Shown: positions 31,528-38,858 of the stretch, one piece after another
Position numbering within the stretch: position 1 is the first letter of the stretch
How the letters are laid out: every line of letters starts with the position of its first letter
DNA from: Photobacterium phosphoreum
GTDB lineage: Bacteria > Pseudomonadota > Gammaproteobacteria > Enterobacterales > Vibrionaceae
NCBI RefSeq assembly: GCF_002954725.1
Contig: NZ_MSCQ01000001.1
Coordinates: 2,244,633 to 2,283,490 of the forward strand
Length of the DNA: 38,858 bases
Reading direction: 5' to 3'
Notes under the pieces: generated by a model
Databases searched by the model: none
What the model was told of the DNA's origin: nothing
Seen by the model: the letters and a program-made list of their open reading frames with translations, nothing else
Translations under genes and position numbers: made by a program

Positions 31528-32427
31528 TTATTTAATGCTACCGATACGATTAAAACGTACGCCGGTAGGGATCCAAGATGGAAGTAAACTATCAGGCTTG
31601 CGATCGAAATCAAAGCTCATCCAAATAGCCACCGCCTTGCCGACTAAATTCGCTTCTGGGACAAAACCCCAGTAACGACTGTCAGCACTATTGTCACGGT
31701 TGTCACCCATAACAAAATACTCACCTTTTGGTACAACCCACTCACCGATCCCTGGGCGAGGTACGTAAGCCATACGGTTATCACGTCGCAATGGATTGAT
31801 CAAAATATGATGATTAATATCACCAAGATGTTCGTTAAATTCTATTAGACGCGCCATACCTTGAGTAAAGTCGCTATCTTTCATATCTGTTAATTTAACA
31901 GGCTTACAAACAGAAGTGCCTTTAGGCTGAATGCATAGTTGTTTGTCAGCGCTGTAACGAATCATATCACCAGGTAAACCTACTACACGTTTAATGTAAT
32001 CAATTTTTGGATTTGGCGGATAACGGAATACAATCACATCACCACGTTTAGGCTCACCAGTATTTAAAAATTTATGGTCAAAAACAGGATCACGCAAGCC
32101 ATAAGCAAATTTTTGCACCAGAATAAAATCACCAACATATAAGGTTGGTAGCATTGATTTTGATGGAATCTGAAACGGTTCATAAATAAATGAACGGAAT
32201 ATCATGATCAATGCAATCACAGGGAACATTGAGCTTGCTGACTCAATCCAACCCGGCTGAGGCGCAACACGTGCAAGTACTTCAGCATCAACTTGTCCAC
32301 CCGCTTTTTCAGCTGCGGCTGCAATTTTTAATTGTCGCTTCGGTGCCCATAGAAATTTATCTAGCGCCCAAATAATACCAGTAAAGATCGTCGCTAAGAC
32401 CAGTATTATTGAAAATGTATTTGCCAT
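31528..32427 (-). CDS. lepB: Signal peptidase I
   Basis: This inner-membrane serine protease removes signal peptides from exported proteins. The protein has 299 residues. TM1 spans about 5-24, a cytoplasmic loop follows, and TM2 spans about 65-80. The catalytic Ser91 is in FQIPSKSMLPTL and the Lys146 general base in YIKRVVGLPGD. Box E GDNRDNSADSRYWGFVP follows. Cysteines at about 165 and 174 match the periplasmic pair of E. coli LepB. AAGGA lies 5 nt before the ATG. It sits between lepA (143-bp gap with a hairpin) and rnc. Confidence 0.98.
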   Translation of the reverse strand: MANTFSIILVLATIFTGIIWALDKFLWAPKRQLKIAAAAEKAGGQVDAEVLARVAPQPGWIESASSMFPVIALIMIFRSFIYEPFQIPSKSMLPTLYVGDFILVQKFAYGLRDPVFDHKFLNTGEPKRGDVIVFRYPPNPKIDYIKRVVGLPGDMIRYSADKQLCIQPKGTSVCKPVKLTDMKDSDFTQGMARLIEFNEHLGDINHHILINPLRRDNRMAYVPRPGIGEWVVPKGEYFVMGDNRDNSADSRYWGFVPEANLVGKAVAIWMSFDFDRKPDSLLPSWIPTGVRFNRIGSIK

Positions 32428-32500
32428 GTTATTCCTTAGGTTTAACGCAACTAACCTCGACAGTTAGTTTATTAGGTCTAAATTTTAACGCCTAAGTAAA

Positions 32501-32537
32501 AGAAAGTGCTATTTAACAGGTTAAATAAGCACTTTCT
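32501..32537 (-). repeat. Long hairpin in the lepA-lepB gap (attenuator or terminator)
   Basis: On the minus strand AGAAAGTGCT / AGCACTTTCT (10 bp) continues, past a one-base bulge, into ATTTAA / TTAAAT, for about 16 bp in total with a 4-nt loop. Only a four-T run follows. It could be a weak terminator giving partial read-through into lepB-rnc-era, or a processing or stability element. Confidence 0.65.
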
Positions 32538-32570
32538 AATCATATCTAGACTGTTATAAACAAAGAAAGG

Positions 32571-34367
32571 TTACTTATCTTTGCCCACATGAAGAATCGC
32601 TAAGAAGGCTTCTTGTGGTAATTCTACATTACCAATTTGCTTCATGCGTTTCTTACCGTCTTTCTGTTTTTGTAGTAGCTTCTTCTTACGGCTAATATCG
32701 CCACCATAACATTTAGCGATTACGTTTTTACGTAATTGCTTCACGGTTGAACGTGCAATGATATGAGCGCCAATCGCCGCTTGAATAGCAATATCAAACA
32801 TTTGACGAGGAATGAATTCTTTCATTTTCTCAACAACACCACGACCACGAGCCTGTGAGTTATCTTTATGAGTAATGATTGCTAGAGCGTCAACACGCTC
32901 ACCATTTAGCAGAATATCTACCCGTACCATGTCTGATTCTTGGTAACGTTGGAAATTATAATCTAGCGACGCATAACCGCGCGAGGTTGATTTCAAACGG
33001 TCAAAGAAATCCAATACCACTTCTGACATTGGAATGTCATAAGTCAGTGCTACTTGATTGCCGTGATACACCATATCAACCTGCATACCACGCTTTTCAA
33101 TACATAAGGTAATAACATTACCTAAGTATTCGCTTGGTACTAGAATATTACAGCGAGCAATAGGCTCACCCATAATTTCAATGTCGTTAACCGCCGGTAA
33201 TTTAGCTGGACTATCAACATACAGCATAGTGCCGTCTGTTTTCTTCACTTCATACACTACCGTTGGCGCAGTAGTGATCAGATCAATGTCGTATTCACGT
33301 TCTAGACGCTCTTGAATGATCTCCATGTGGAGCATACCCAAGAAACCACAACGGAAACCGAAACCCAGTGCTGTCGAGCTTTCTGGCTCATAAAACAATG
33401 ACGCATCGTTTAGACTTAATTTGCCTAACGCATCACGGAAGTTCTCGTAGTCATCAGATGATACAGGGAACAAACCTGCATATACCTGTGGTTTTACTTT
33501 TTTAAAGCCAGGTAATGCAACTTCACAGCCATTTTTAGCTTGTGTTAGTGTATCACCAACAGGTGCGCCAAGGATGTCTTTAATACCACACACAACCCAG
33601 CCTACTTCACCGGTATTTAATTCAGTAGTATCAACTTGTTTTGGTGTGAATATACCAAGACGGTCAACACCCCAAATTTGACCTGTGGTCATCACTTTGA
33701 TTTTGTCGTTTTTCTTTAGCTTACCGTTTTTAACACGCACCAAAGACACAACACCTAAGTAATTATCAAACCATGAGTCAATAATTAGTGCTTGTAGTGG
33801 CGCATCCGGATCACCTTCTGGTGCTGGAATAGCTTCAACGATTTTTTCTAAAACTTCGTCAACACCAACACCTGTTTTTGCTGAACAACGCACAGCATCA
33901 AGGGCATCAATACCAACAATATCTTCAATTTCTTCAGCTACACGCTCTGGATCGGCAGCTGGAAGGTCGATTTTATTTAAAATCGGTACCACTTCCAAAT
34001 CCATTTCCATCGCAGTATAACAGTTAGCTAGCGTCTGAGCTTCTACACCCTGACCCGCATCGACCACCAGCAATGCACCTTCACAAGCTGCAAGTGAACG
34101 CGATACTTCATACGAGAAGTCAACGTGTCCAGGGGTGTCGATAAAGTTTAATTGATAAGTTATACCATCTTTAGCCGTGTAATCGAGCGTCACGCTCTGG
34201 GCTTTGATGGTGATACCGCGTTCGCGTTCAAGATCCATTGAATCTAAAACCTGTGCAGCCATTTCTCGATCAGAAAGGCCGCCACAGACTTGAATTAGAC
34301 GGTCGGATAAGGTCGACTTGCCGTGGTCGATATGTGCGATAATCGAAAAGTTACGAATGTGCTTCAT
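32571..34367 (-). CDS. lepA: Elongation factor 4 (LepA), ribosome-associated GTPase
   Basis: This translational GTPase is related to EF-G and has been implicated in back-translocation and 30S biogenesis. The 598-residue protein (E. coli 599) has G1 AHIDHGKST at 11-19, G3 DTPGHVDF and G4 NKIDLP. Domains II, III and V follow. The LepA-specific C-terminal domain contains [19 protein letters not shown] and [17 protein letters not shown]. It precedes lepB, which is the standard order. Confidence 0.98.
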   Translation of the reverse strand: MKHIRNFSIIAHIDHGKSTLSDRLIQVCGGLSDREMAAQVLDSMDLERERGITIKAQSVTLDYTAKDGITYQLNFIDTPGHVDFSYEVSRSLAACEGALLVVDAGQGVEAQTLANCYTAMEMDLEVVPILNKIDLPAADPERVAEEIEDIVGIDALDAVRCSAKTGVGVDEVLEKIVEAIPAPEGDPDAPLQALIIDSWFDNYLGVVSLVRVKNGKLKKNDKIKVMTTGQIWGVDRLGIFTPKQVDTTELNTGEVGWVVCGIKDILGAPVGDTLTQAKNGCEVALPGFKKVKPQVYAGLFPVSSDDYENFRDALGKLSLNDASLFYEPESSTALGFGFRCGFLGMLHMEIIQERLEREYDIDLITTAPTVVYEVKKTDGTMLYVDSPAKLPAVNDIEIMGEPIARCNILVPSEYLGNVITLCIEKRGMQVDMVYHGNQVALTYDIPMSEVVLDFFDRLKSTSRGYASLDYNFQRYQESDMVRVDILLNGERVDALAIITHKDNSQARGRGVVEKMKEFIPRQMFDIAIQAAIGAHIIARSTVKQLRKNVIAKCYGGDISRKKKLLQKQKDGKKRMKQIGNVELPQEAFLAILHVGKDK

Positions 34368-34401
34368 GAATGGCGTGACTGCTCGTGGTTAAAATGAATG
34401 G

Positions 34402-34413
34402 GATCTTAAGATC
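34402..34413. repeat. Perfect 12-bp palindrome upstream of lepA
   Basis: GATCTTAAGATC lies 35 bp upstream of the lepA start in the 75-bp rseC-lepA gap. On the minus strand it overlaps a possible weak -35 (TTGATC). No binding protein can be named. Confidence 0.4.
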
Positions 34414-34442
34414 AAGTTGTCGGATTCTACCGAATTTAAACG

Positions 34443-34940
34443 CTACTCGCTATCTTTCGATGCGGCATTTATCAGCTTATCTGCTGAAATGGGTAGCCCT
34501 AGCACTCGAATTAGACTTGGTTTGTAAGCTGCATCGCCATCTAATCGCTTGGCATAATACCGCGCAATCATCAATCCGACCGTGGTAGCAACCACGGCAG
34601 AAACAATAACACCGAGCTGACTACTGGCGGCTAAATCAATAAATATGTACTGACCGATTAAACTGCCGCCCACTAAAAACAGTAACGGCAACATATAAAC
34701 CAGTAAGGCAGAACTGAGCATACTACGCTCAGACAAGCCAATTTCAACCACTTGTCCAAGGGTTATTTTTTCGTTAGTGCTGATATTTATCTGATGAGAA
34801 CGCCCCGGCATCGCTTTACTAACAATACCGGTGCCACAACTATCGCGTGAAGCACAATGACCACAACTGGTTTCTTGCTGACAACTCACGGTTATCTGAC
34901 CGCTATCAACGGCGACAACCGTTGCTAATGTTCGCATCAT
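34443..34940 (-). CDS. rseC: Sigma-E factor regulatory protein RseC (SoxR-reducing family)
   Basis: This inner-membrane protein is encoded with rpoE. In E. coli it is a mild positive modulator of sigma-E and belongs with RsxC-type systems that reduce SoxR. The 165-residue protein has four N-terminal cysteines at 20, 26, 29 and 35, suggesting an Fe-S or redox site. Two membrane helices lie at about 78-98 and 106-126. It lies 2 bp after rseB. Confidence 0.95.
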   Translation of the reverse strand: MMRTLATVVAVDSGQITVSCQQETSCGHCASRDSCGTGIVSKAMPGRSHQINISTNEKITLGQVVEIGLSERSMLSSALLVYMLPLLFLVGGSLIGQYIFIDLAASSQLGVIVSAVVATTVGLMIARYYAKRLDGDAAYKPSLIRVLGLPISADKLINAASKDSE

Positions 34941-34942
34941 GA

Positions 34943-35929
34943 TTATTTACTCGTTGGGGTAACCTCTGGTTTAATTTTATCAAAGGTTACATTTTCTGCA
35001 ATTTGTCGTGCTGTTTCCGGTGGAATATCACCGACAACGGTAATTTCTTTATTACCATCAACGCGGGTGGTTAATGTGCGACGTCCTTGGCGAACCAATT
35101 GTCCTCGTCCCACAAAGTTATCGGCATCAGAAACATACACCGAGAAGCTAAATAAGCCATCACTGTACATTCGGCTTTCAACCGCACGTTCAGTTAATAA
35201 TAGTCGATGACGATTACCGGCGATTAATGTAAAGCCACTCGGTAACCAATTTACGGTCCATTGCAATTTTTTCTGCGGCTGTTGTGGCAATTGTACCATA
35301 GCTGGCAGTTTAACTTGATCGAGCTTACTGAGCATTTCGGCAACTTTAGGATTCACGGCAAATGACACCACCCTAAATTGCTCAAGTAAATCCCCATCAC
35401 GATCCAATAAATCAGCCCGCATCACCAGGTGAGTAGCTTGATCTATCCACAATAAATAAGAATAACGATTACCGTCTTTAGGCGCGACACGAATAACATC
35501 ACAAGCGACACCCGCTTCACGCGCCCGTCCCATGGCAATAAAATCATAAAACTGAGCCAGTTTATCAATATTGGCTTTCATTAACGGCAATATTGGTGCG
35601 ACCATTTTATTACTTTTGATCGTAAAAGGATCGAGCCCAGGCTCAAAGTAACTGACTTCGTCACCCCGTTGAATCACTTCTTGTGGCGGACCACTGAGGA
35701 ACAACAAATGGGCATAACTTTGACCGTTCTCTAATGCATGTCGATAACGCAATGTATCAATGCTATTTTTCTTTACCCAAATGTAGGACATCTCATAACT
35801 AAGATCTTGACTGGCTCGGCCCATTTGATGCAACAAAGCCTCTGGTGAAGGTTTAACTGCTTCAGCAGAGGCTTGGAGTGGCAACAATAGGCTGACCAAT
35901 GCAAGCGCACCGACCAGTGTTTTTTTCAT
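34943..35929 (-). CDS. rseB: Sigma-E regulatory protein RseB (periplasmic)
   Basis: It binds the periplasmic domain of RseA, shielding it from DegS until lipopolysaccharide or misfolded protein signals displace it. The 328-residue protein (E. coli 318) has a Sec signal peptide of about 22 residues ending in QASA, an LolA-like N-terminal domain (~25-200) and a smaller C-terminal domain beginning near LPSGFTLIAG. Its ATG overlaps the rseA stop by one base. A long identity-rich stretch includes SYEMSYIWVKKNSIDTLRYRH. Confidence 0.97.
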   Translation of the reverse strand: MKKTLVGALALVSLLLPLQASAEAVKPSPEALLHQMGRASQDLSYEMSYIWVKKNSIDTLRYRHALENGQSYAHLLFLSGPPQEVIQRGDEVSYFEPGLDPFTIKSNKMVAPILPLMKANIDKLAQFYDFIAMGRAREAGVACDVIRVAPKDGNRYSYLLWIDQATHLVMRADLLDRDGDLLEQFRVVSFAVNPKVAEMLSKLDQVKLPAMVQLPQQPQKKLQWTVNWLPSGFTLIAGNRHRLLLTERAVESRMYSDGLFSFSVYVSDADNFVGRGQLVRQGRRTLTTRVDGNKEITVVGDIPPETARQIAENVTFDKIKPEVTPTSK

Positions 35930-36576
35930 TAATCCGCCACAGAATTATTAGAATGTAATCGTGAATTATCGATACTGCCATCTTCAGCATTAAAGCGAAG
36001 TTGGAGCTCATAATCTTGTAACATCGAGTTAATTCGACGTCGTTGTTCCATTAACTGTGATTCAGAAGGGGTCTGATTATTATCGACCATATTGGTATTT
36101 AAACTCACAGGTTCCGCTTTGCCCGTAAATGGGATCGTTTGTAGTACAGGCACATCATTACTGGTTGTTGTCGTAAGATTGCTGCCATTACCGTCATATT
36201 GTTGAACACCAACAATCACCGCCAATGAAACACATGCCGCCACAGCAACCTGACCAAACTGGGATAGCCAAGCGGGTAACGTCCGCTTCGCTGTAAATGG
36301 GGTCGGTTGTTCTTCAGTCATCATTGGCTGAACAATAGTCTCAATATTAGTAACTACTGCCCCAGTATGAGCCGGTTCAGCATCTAACGCTAACGCGACA
36401 TTTCCTGCAATATTCCATTGTTTGCACTGCGGCGCATCGCCACGCATCACATCACCAATTAAGTTGAAGTCATGCCAGCTCTGCTCGCTATCTTTGTCAA
36501 CGGTCAGCGCATTAATAATGCTCTGATCCAAATCTTCGCCATCAAGTAATGCCGAAATTTTTTCTTTATCAGCCAT
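35929..36576 (-). CDS. rseA: Anti-sigma-E factor RseA
   Basis: This inner-membrane anti-sigma factor holds RpoE inactive and is degraded in turn by DegS, RseP and ClpXP. The 215-residue protein has a cytoplasmic sigma-binding domain (MADKEKISALLDGEDLDQ... WHDFNLIGDVMRGD) and a single membrane helix ACVSLAVIVGV at about 108-122. The periplasmic tail contains QRRRINSMLQDYELQLR, the RseB-binding segment. The start was chosen at ATG 36576, with GGTGGA closely upstream. The open frame runs eight codons further to 36600. It starts 32 bp after the rpoE stop. Confidence 0.96.
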   Translation of the reverse strand: MADKEKISALLDGEDLDQSIINALTVDKDSEQSWHDFNLIGDVMRGDAPQCKQWNIAGNVALALDAEPAHTGAVVTNIETIVQPMMTEEQPTPFTAKRTLPAWLSQFGQVAVAACVSLAVIVGVQQYDGNGSNLTTTTSNDVPVLQTIPFTGKAEPVSLNTNMVDNNQTPSESQLMEQRRRINSMLQDYELQLRFNAEDGSIDNSRLHSNNSVAD

Positions 36577-36608
36577 TTTTTCCACCGTTTGGTGCAACAT
36601 TATTATTG

Positions 36609-37181
36609 CTACATAAGAGGACGAATGCGTTTTTCAACCGTCTCTCGTGCACGGAATATACGTGAGCGAACTGTACCTACCGGACATCCCATTACTTCAG
36701 CAATTTCTTCATAGCTTAGACCATCCAGTTCACGCAATGAGATCGCTGTTTTGAGATCGTCGGGTAGTGATTCAATCGTACTAAAAACAACCCGCTTCAG
36801 TTCTTCAGACAACATTAGGTTCTCAGGGTTCGAAATTTCTTTAAGCGCATTTCCACTTCCATAATATTCCGCATCTTCGGCATCAATATCGGATGCTGGC
36901 GGACGACGCCCCTGAGCAACTAAATAATTTTTTGCGGTATTAACAGCAATACGGTAAAGCCATGTATAAAATGCACTTTCACCACGAAACGTCGGTAAAG
37001 CACGATATGCTTTAATAAACGCTTCTTGAGCAACATCCGGTACATCACCAGAATTGCTCACATAACGAGAAACAAGGTTACAAACTTTATTCTGGTACTT
37101 AATAACCAGAAGGTTGAATGCTTGCTTATCTCCCCGCTGTACTCGCTCAATTAATACCTGATCAGTTTGCTGCTCGCTCAT
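36609..37181 (-). CDS. rpoE: RNA polymerase sigma-E factor RpoE
   Basis: This ECF sigma factor for envelope stress directs outer-membrane protein folding and LPS genes. The 190-residue protein (E. coli 191) has region 2 DVPDVAQEAFIKAYRALPTFRGES and FYTWLYRIAVNTAKNYLV. Region 4 has LDGLSYEEIAEVMGCPVGTVRSRIFRARE. The start MSEQQTDQVL (ATG 37181) matches the family; its GGGAG lies 11 nt upstream, somewhat far. An in-frame ATG six codons earlier has no Shine-Dalgarno. It heads rpoE-rseA-rseB-rseC, and a sigma-E-type promoter upstream indicates autoregulation. Confidence 0.98.
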   Translation of the reverse strand: MSEQQTDQVLIERVQRGDKQAFNLLVIKYQNKVCNLVSRYVSNSGDVPDVAQEAFIKAYRALPTFRGESAFYTWLYRIAVNTAKNYLVAQGRRPPASDIDAEDAEYYGSGNALKEISNPENLMLSEELKRVVFSTIESLPDDLKTAISLRELDGLSYEEIAEVMGCPVGTVRSRIFRARETVEKRIRPLM

Positions 37182-37235
37182 TCGAGCGTTTACTCCCATG
37201 TCTAACTGTTAGTAATATTGCATTCTTCTCACGAT

Positions 37236-37261
37236 AATTAACGCCGATAGCGGCGGTAATT
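37236..37261 (-). repeat. Imperfect hairpin in the rpoE leader
   Basis: AATTAACGCCG (37236-37246) and CGGCGGTAATT (37251-37261) pair around a 4-nt loop with a single mismatch, 55 bp upstream of the rpoE ATG. No T-run follows. In the transcript from the sigma-E promoter it would form a stable 5'-leader hairpin. Confidence 0.55.
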
Positions 37262-37368
37262 CGTTATTGATGCACAATGATTTATTTAGATTATCCTGCC
37301 ACTATAAGCGTTAGTCTCACCGTAAATAAAACACTGACTTATGAAATATTTATGAGCATGAGCACTAC

Positions 37369-37397
37369 ATATGACTGATGGATAATGGCAAAGTTCC
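37369..37397 (-). promoter_or_regulatory. Sigma-E-dependent promoter of rpoE (autoregulatory)
   Basis: On the minus strand GGAACTT (-35, 37391-37397), a 16-bp spacer and TCATAT (-10, 37369-37374) match the sigma-E consensus GGAACTT-N16-TCnnA. It points at rpoE, giving a leader of about 180 nt. Autoregulation of rpoE from such a promoter is established in E. coli. Confidence 0.78.
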
Positions 37398-37703
37398 ACC
37401 GTCAATAAAATAATTTTAGGTTTTCGTTACTGCTAGATTATTACCAGTAACTACGTTAAATAAAGATAAGATTTAACAACCCTAGTTATTTTACCTGAAA
37501 TACCCACACTAACGAGGATCTGTCGCTGAAAAAAGTGAAAATTTACAAATGTATGACGTAGTTACCGCGCTAACATTTAACAAAAATGCCGATAGCATGC
37601 CGTATATTAATGATATTTACGTTACTCAAACCTAAACAAATATGCGTTTTAATAACAAATTTGGTAGCATGAAATAAGATTATCACATGGACATGAAATC
37701 ACT

Positions 37704-38858
37704 ATGAGCCCATCTCATCAACACGATAGCGACATTTTAGTTATTGGTAGTGGCGCAGCAGGACTATCACTGGCACTCCACTTAGCCCATCTTGGCAAAG
37801 TGACTATTTTATGTAAAGGGCCACTCAGCGAAGGAGCAACCTATTATGCTCAAGGCGGTATCGCTGCCGTTTTTGATGAATCAGACAGTATTGCATCCCA
37901 TGTTGAAGACACCCTAATTGCCGGTGGTCATTTATGTGATAAAGAGGTAGTACAGTTTATCGCTGAAAACGCCAAGCAATGCGTGCAATGGTTAATTGAT
38001 GGCGGAGTCCCTTTTGATCAAGAAGAAGCAGATAATAATGGTAACCCCCGTTATCACCTCACCTTAGAAGGTGGACACAGCCACCGCCGTATCCTCCACG
38101 CCGCTGATGCAACCGGTATGGCAATGCAAACCTCACTCCAAGAACAAGCCCGTCATCATCCTAATATCACTATTCTCGAACGCCATAATGCACTTGATTT
38201 AATCACTGAGAAAAAAATCGATCCACACTCGGTGACTAACCGTGCACTCGGTGCTTATGTTTGGAATAGAGAAAAAGAATGTGTTGAAACCTTAGCGGCT
38301 AAATTTGTGGTCTTAGCCACTGGTGGCGCATCGAAAGTCTATCAATATACCTCCAACCCTGATGTGTCATCCGGTGACGGTATTGCAATGGCATGGCGTG
38401 CAGGCTGCCGCGTTGCTAACCTCGAATTTAATCAATTTCATCCAACGTGCCTGTTCCACCCTAAAGCACAAACCTTTTTATTAAGTGAAGCTCTACGGGG
38501 TGAAGGTGCTTATTTACGCCGTCCTGATGGCAGTCGCTTTATGGTCGACTTTGATGAACGGGCTGAGCTTGCACCACGTGATGTGGTTGCACGTGCTATC
38601 GATTATGAAATGAAACGCTTAGGTGCTGATTGTATGTACCTTGATATTAGCCATAAGCCAGCCGATTTTGTTAAAAGTCACTTTCCAATGATCGCCGAAA
38701 AACTGCAAGGTTATGGGATTGATATCACCACCGATATGATTCCAATTGTACCAGCAGCGCATTATACCTGTGGCGGTGTGGCGGTGGATAAATCAGGTAA
38801 AACTGATATTGAAGGCTTATATGCTATTGGCGAAGTGAGCTATACCGGACACACAGTG
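37704..38858 (+). CDS. nadB: L-aspartate oxidase NadB (3' end cut by window edge)
   Basis: This FAD enzyme oxidises L-aspartate to iminoaspartate, the first step of de novo NAD synthesis with NadA. The 385 codons present include the FAD-binding motif [29 protein letters not shown], the substrate-site REGGH-like [18 protein letters not shown], and [51 protein letters not shown] and [11 protein letters not shown] follow. The frame is open through the right edge, and about 150 residues are missing compared with the ~535-residue family. The start at ATG 37704 aligns well but lacks a clear Shine-Dalgarno. The gene is divergent from rpoE, the usual order. Confidence 0.97.
   Translation, partial: MSPSHQHDSDILVIGSGAAGLSLALHLAHLGKVTILCKGPLSEGATYYAQGGIAAVFDESDSIASHVEDTLIAGGHLCDKEVVQFIAENAKQCVQWLIDGGVPFDQEEADNNGNPRYHLTLEGGHSHRRILHAADATGMAMQTSLQEQARHHPNITILERHNALDLITEKKIDPHSVTNRALGAYVWNREKECVETLAAKFVVLATGGASKVYQYTSNPDVSSGDGIAMAWRAGCRVANLEFNQFHPTCLFHPKAQTFLLSEALRGEGAYLRRPDGSRFMVDFDERAELAPRDVVARAIDYEMKRLGADCMYLDISHKPADFVKSHFPMIAEKLQGYGIDITTDMIPIVPAAHYTCGGVAVDKSGKTDIEGLYAIGEVSYTGHTV

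Larger units (their letters stand above)
37182..37703. other. rpoE/nadB divergent intergenic region (522 bp)
   Basis: No ORF of coding character is seen. On the rpoE side it contains an 11-bp-arm imperfect hairpin (37236-37261), a possible sigma-70 -10 (TATAGT, minus, 37301-37306) and a sigma-E promoter (37369-37397). On the nadB side it contains an inverted repeat GTTAAAT-N9-ATTTAAC (37455-37477) and AT-rich sequence. No convincing NadR-type box or nadB promoter could be identified. Confidence 0.6.

Noticed and set aside
37600..37703. NadR-like operator upstream of nadB
   Set aside because: Only one half-site (TAAACA) is visible, with no proper TGTTTA-N6-TAAACA partner.

Overview
This window is chromosomal core sequence from a gammaproteobacterium of the Vibrionaceae. 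Photobacterium is the genus I favour, but that is an inference from protein similarity and moderate base composition. The gene order matches the conserved Vibrio/enterobacterial blocks csrA-lysC-alaS-recA-pncC-mutS, rpoS-nlpD-pcm-surE-truD-ispF-ispD-ftsB-eno-pyrG-mazG-relA-rlmD-barA, and acpS-pdxJ-recO-era-rnc-lepB-lepA-rseC-rseB-rseA-rpoE/nadB. I support 33 protein genes, of which nadB is cut by the right edge, and two tRNA genes, of which tRNA-Arg is cut by the left edge. I see no insertion sequences, phage genes, CRISPR arrays, rRNA or degraded genes.

Layout. At 1-4800 on the minus strand lie tRNA-Ser(GCU) and tRNA-Arg(ACG) behind one promoter, then csrA, lysC and alaS. At 4957-8088 (minus) lie the potassium channel gene kch, recA with its SOS operator, and pncC. 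mutS (8301-10880, plus) is separated from rpoS by a bidirectional terminator. From 11088 to 17030 (minus) runs a compact series ftsB-ispD-ispF-truD-surE-pcm-nlpD-rpoS with overlaps or gaps of a few bases. It joins isoprenoid precursor synthesis, protein and RNA repair or modification, and the stationary-phase sigma factor. pyrG-eno, mazG and relA, each ending at a terminator or clear gap, fill 17338-23704, followed by rlmD. The hybrid kinase gene barA (plus) is divergent from rlmD and ends at a perfect bidirectional terminator shared with the opposing acpS operon. The rest of the minus strand carries acpS-pdxJ-recO-era-rnc-lepB-lepA and then the envelope-stress operon rpoE-rseA-rseB-rseC. nadB runs away from rpoE at the right edge.

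How the genes work together. Three global regulators sit in one window: CsrA, BarA (which in relatives drives the small RNAs that titrate CsrA) and RpoS. RelA (stringent response), RecA (SOS) and RpoE (envelope stress) add three more stress circuits. The sequence shows their control sites directly: a LexA box that fills the recA promoter spacer, and a sigma-E-type promoter upstream of rpoE.

Novelty. I found no evidence of a new multi-gene system. The observations most worth a second look are the kch gene occupying the recA-alaS interval where relatives commonly carry recX, a perfect 9-bp-arm dyad between rlmD and barA, and several unexplained intergenic hairpins (ftsB leader, downstream of eno, lepA-lepB, rpoE leader).
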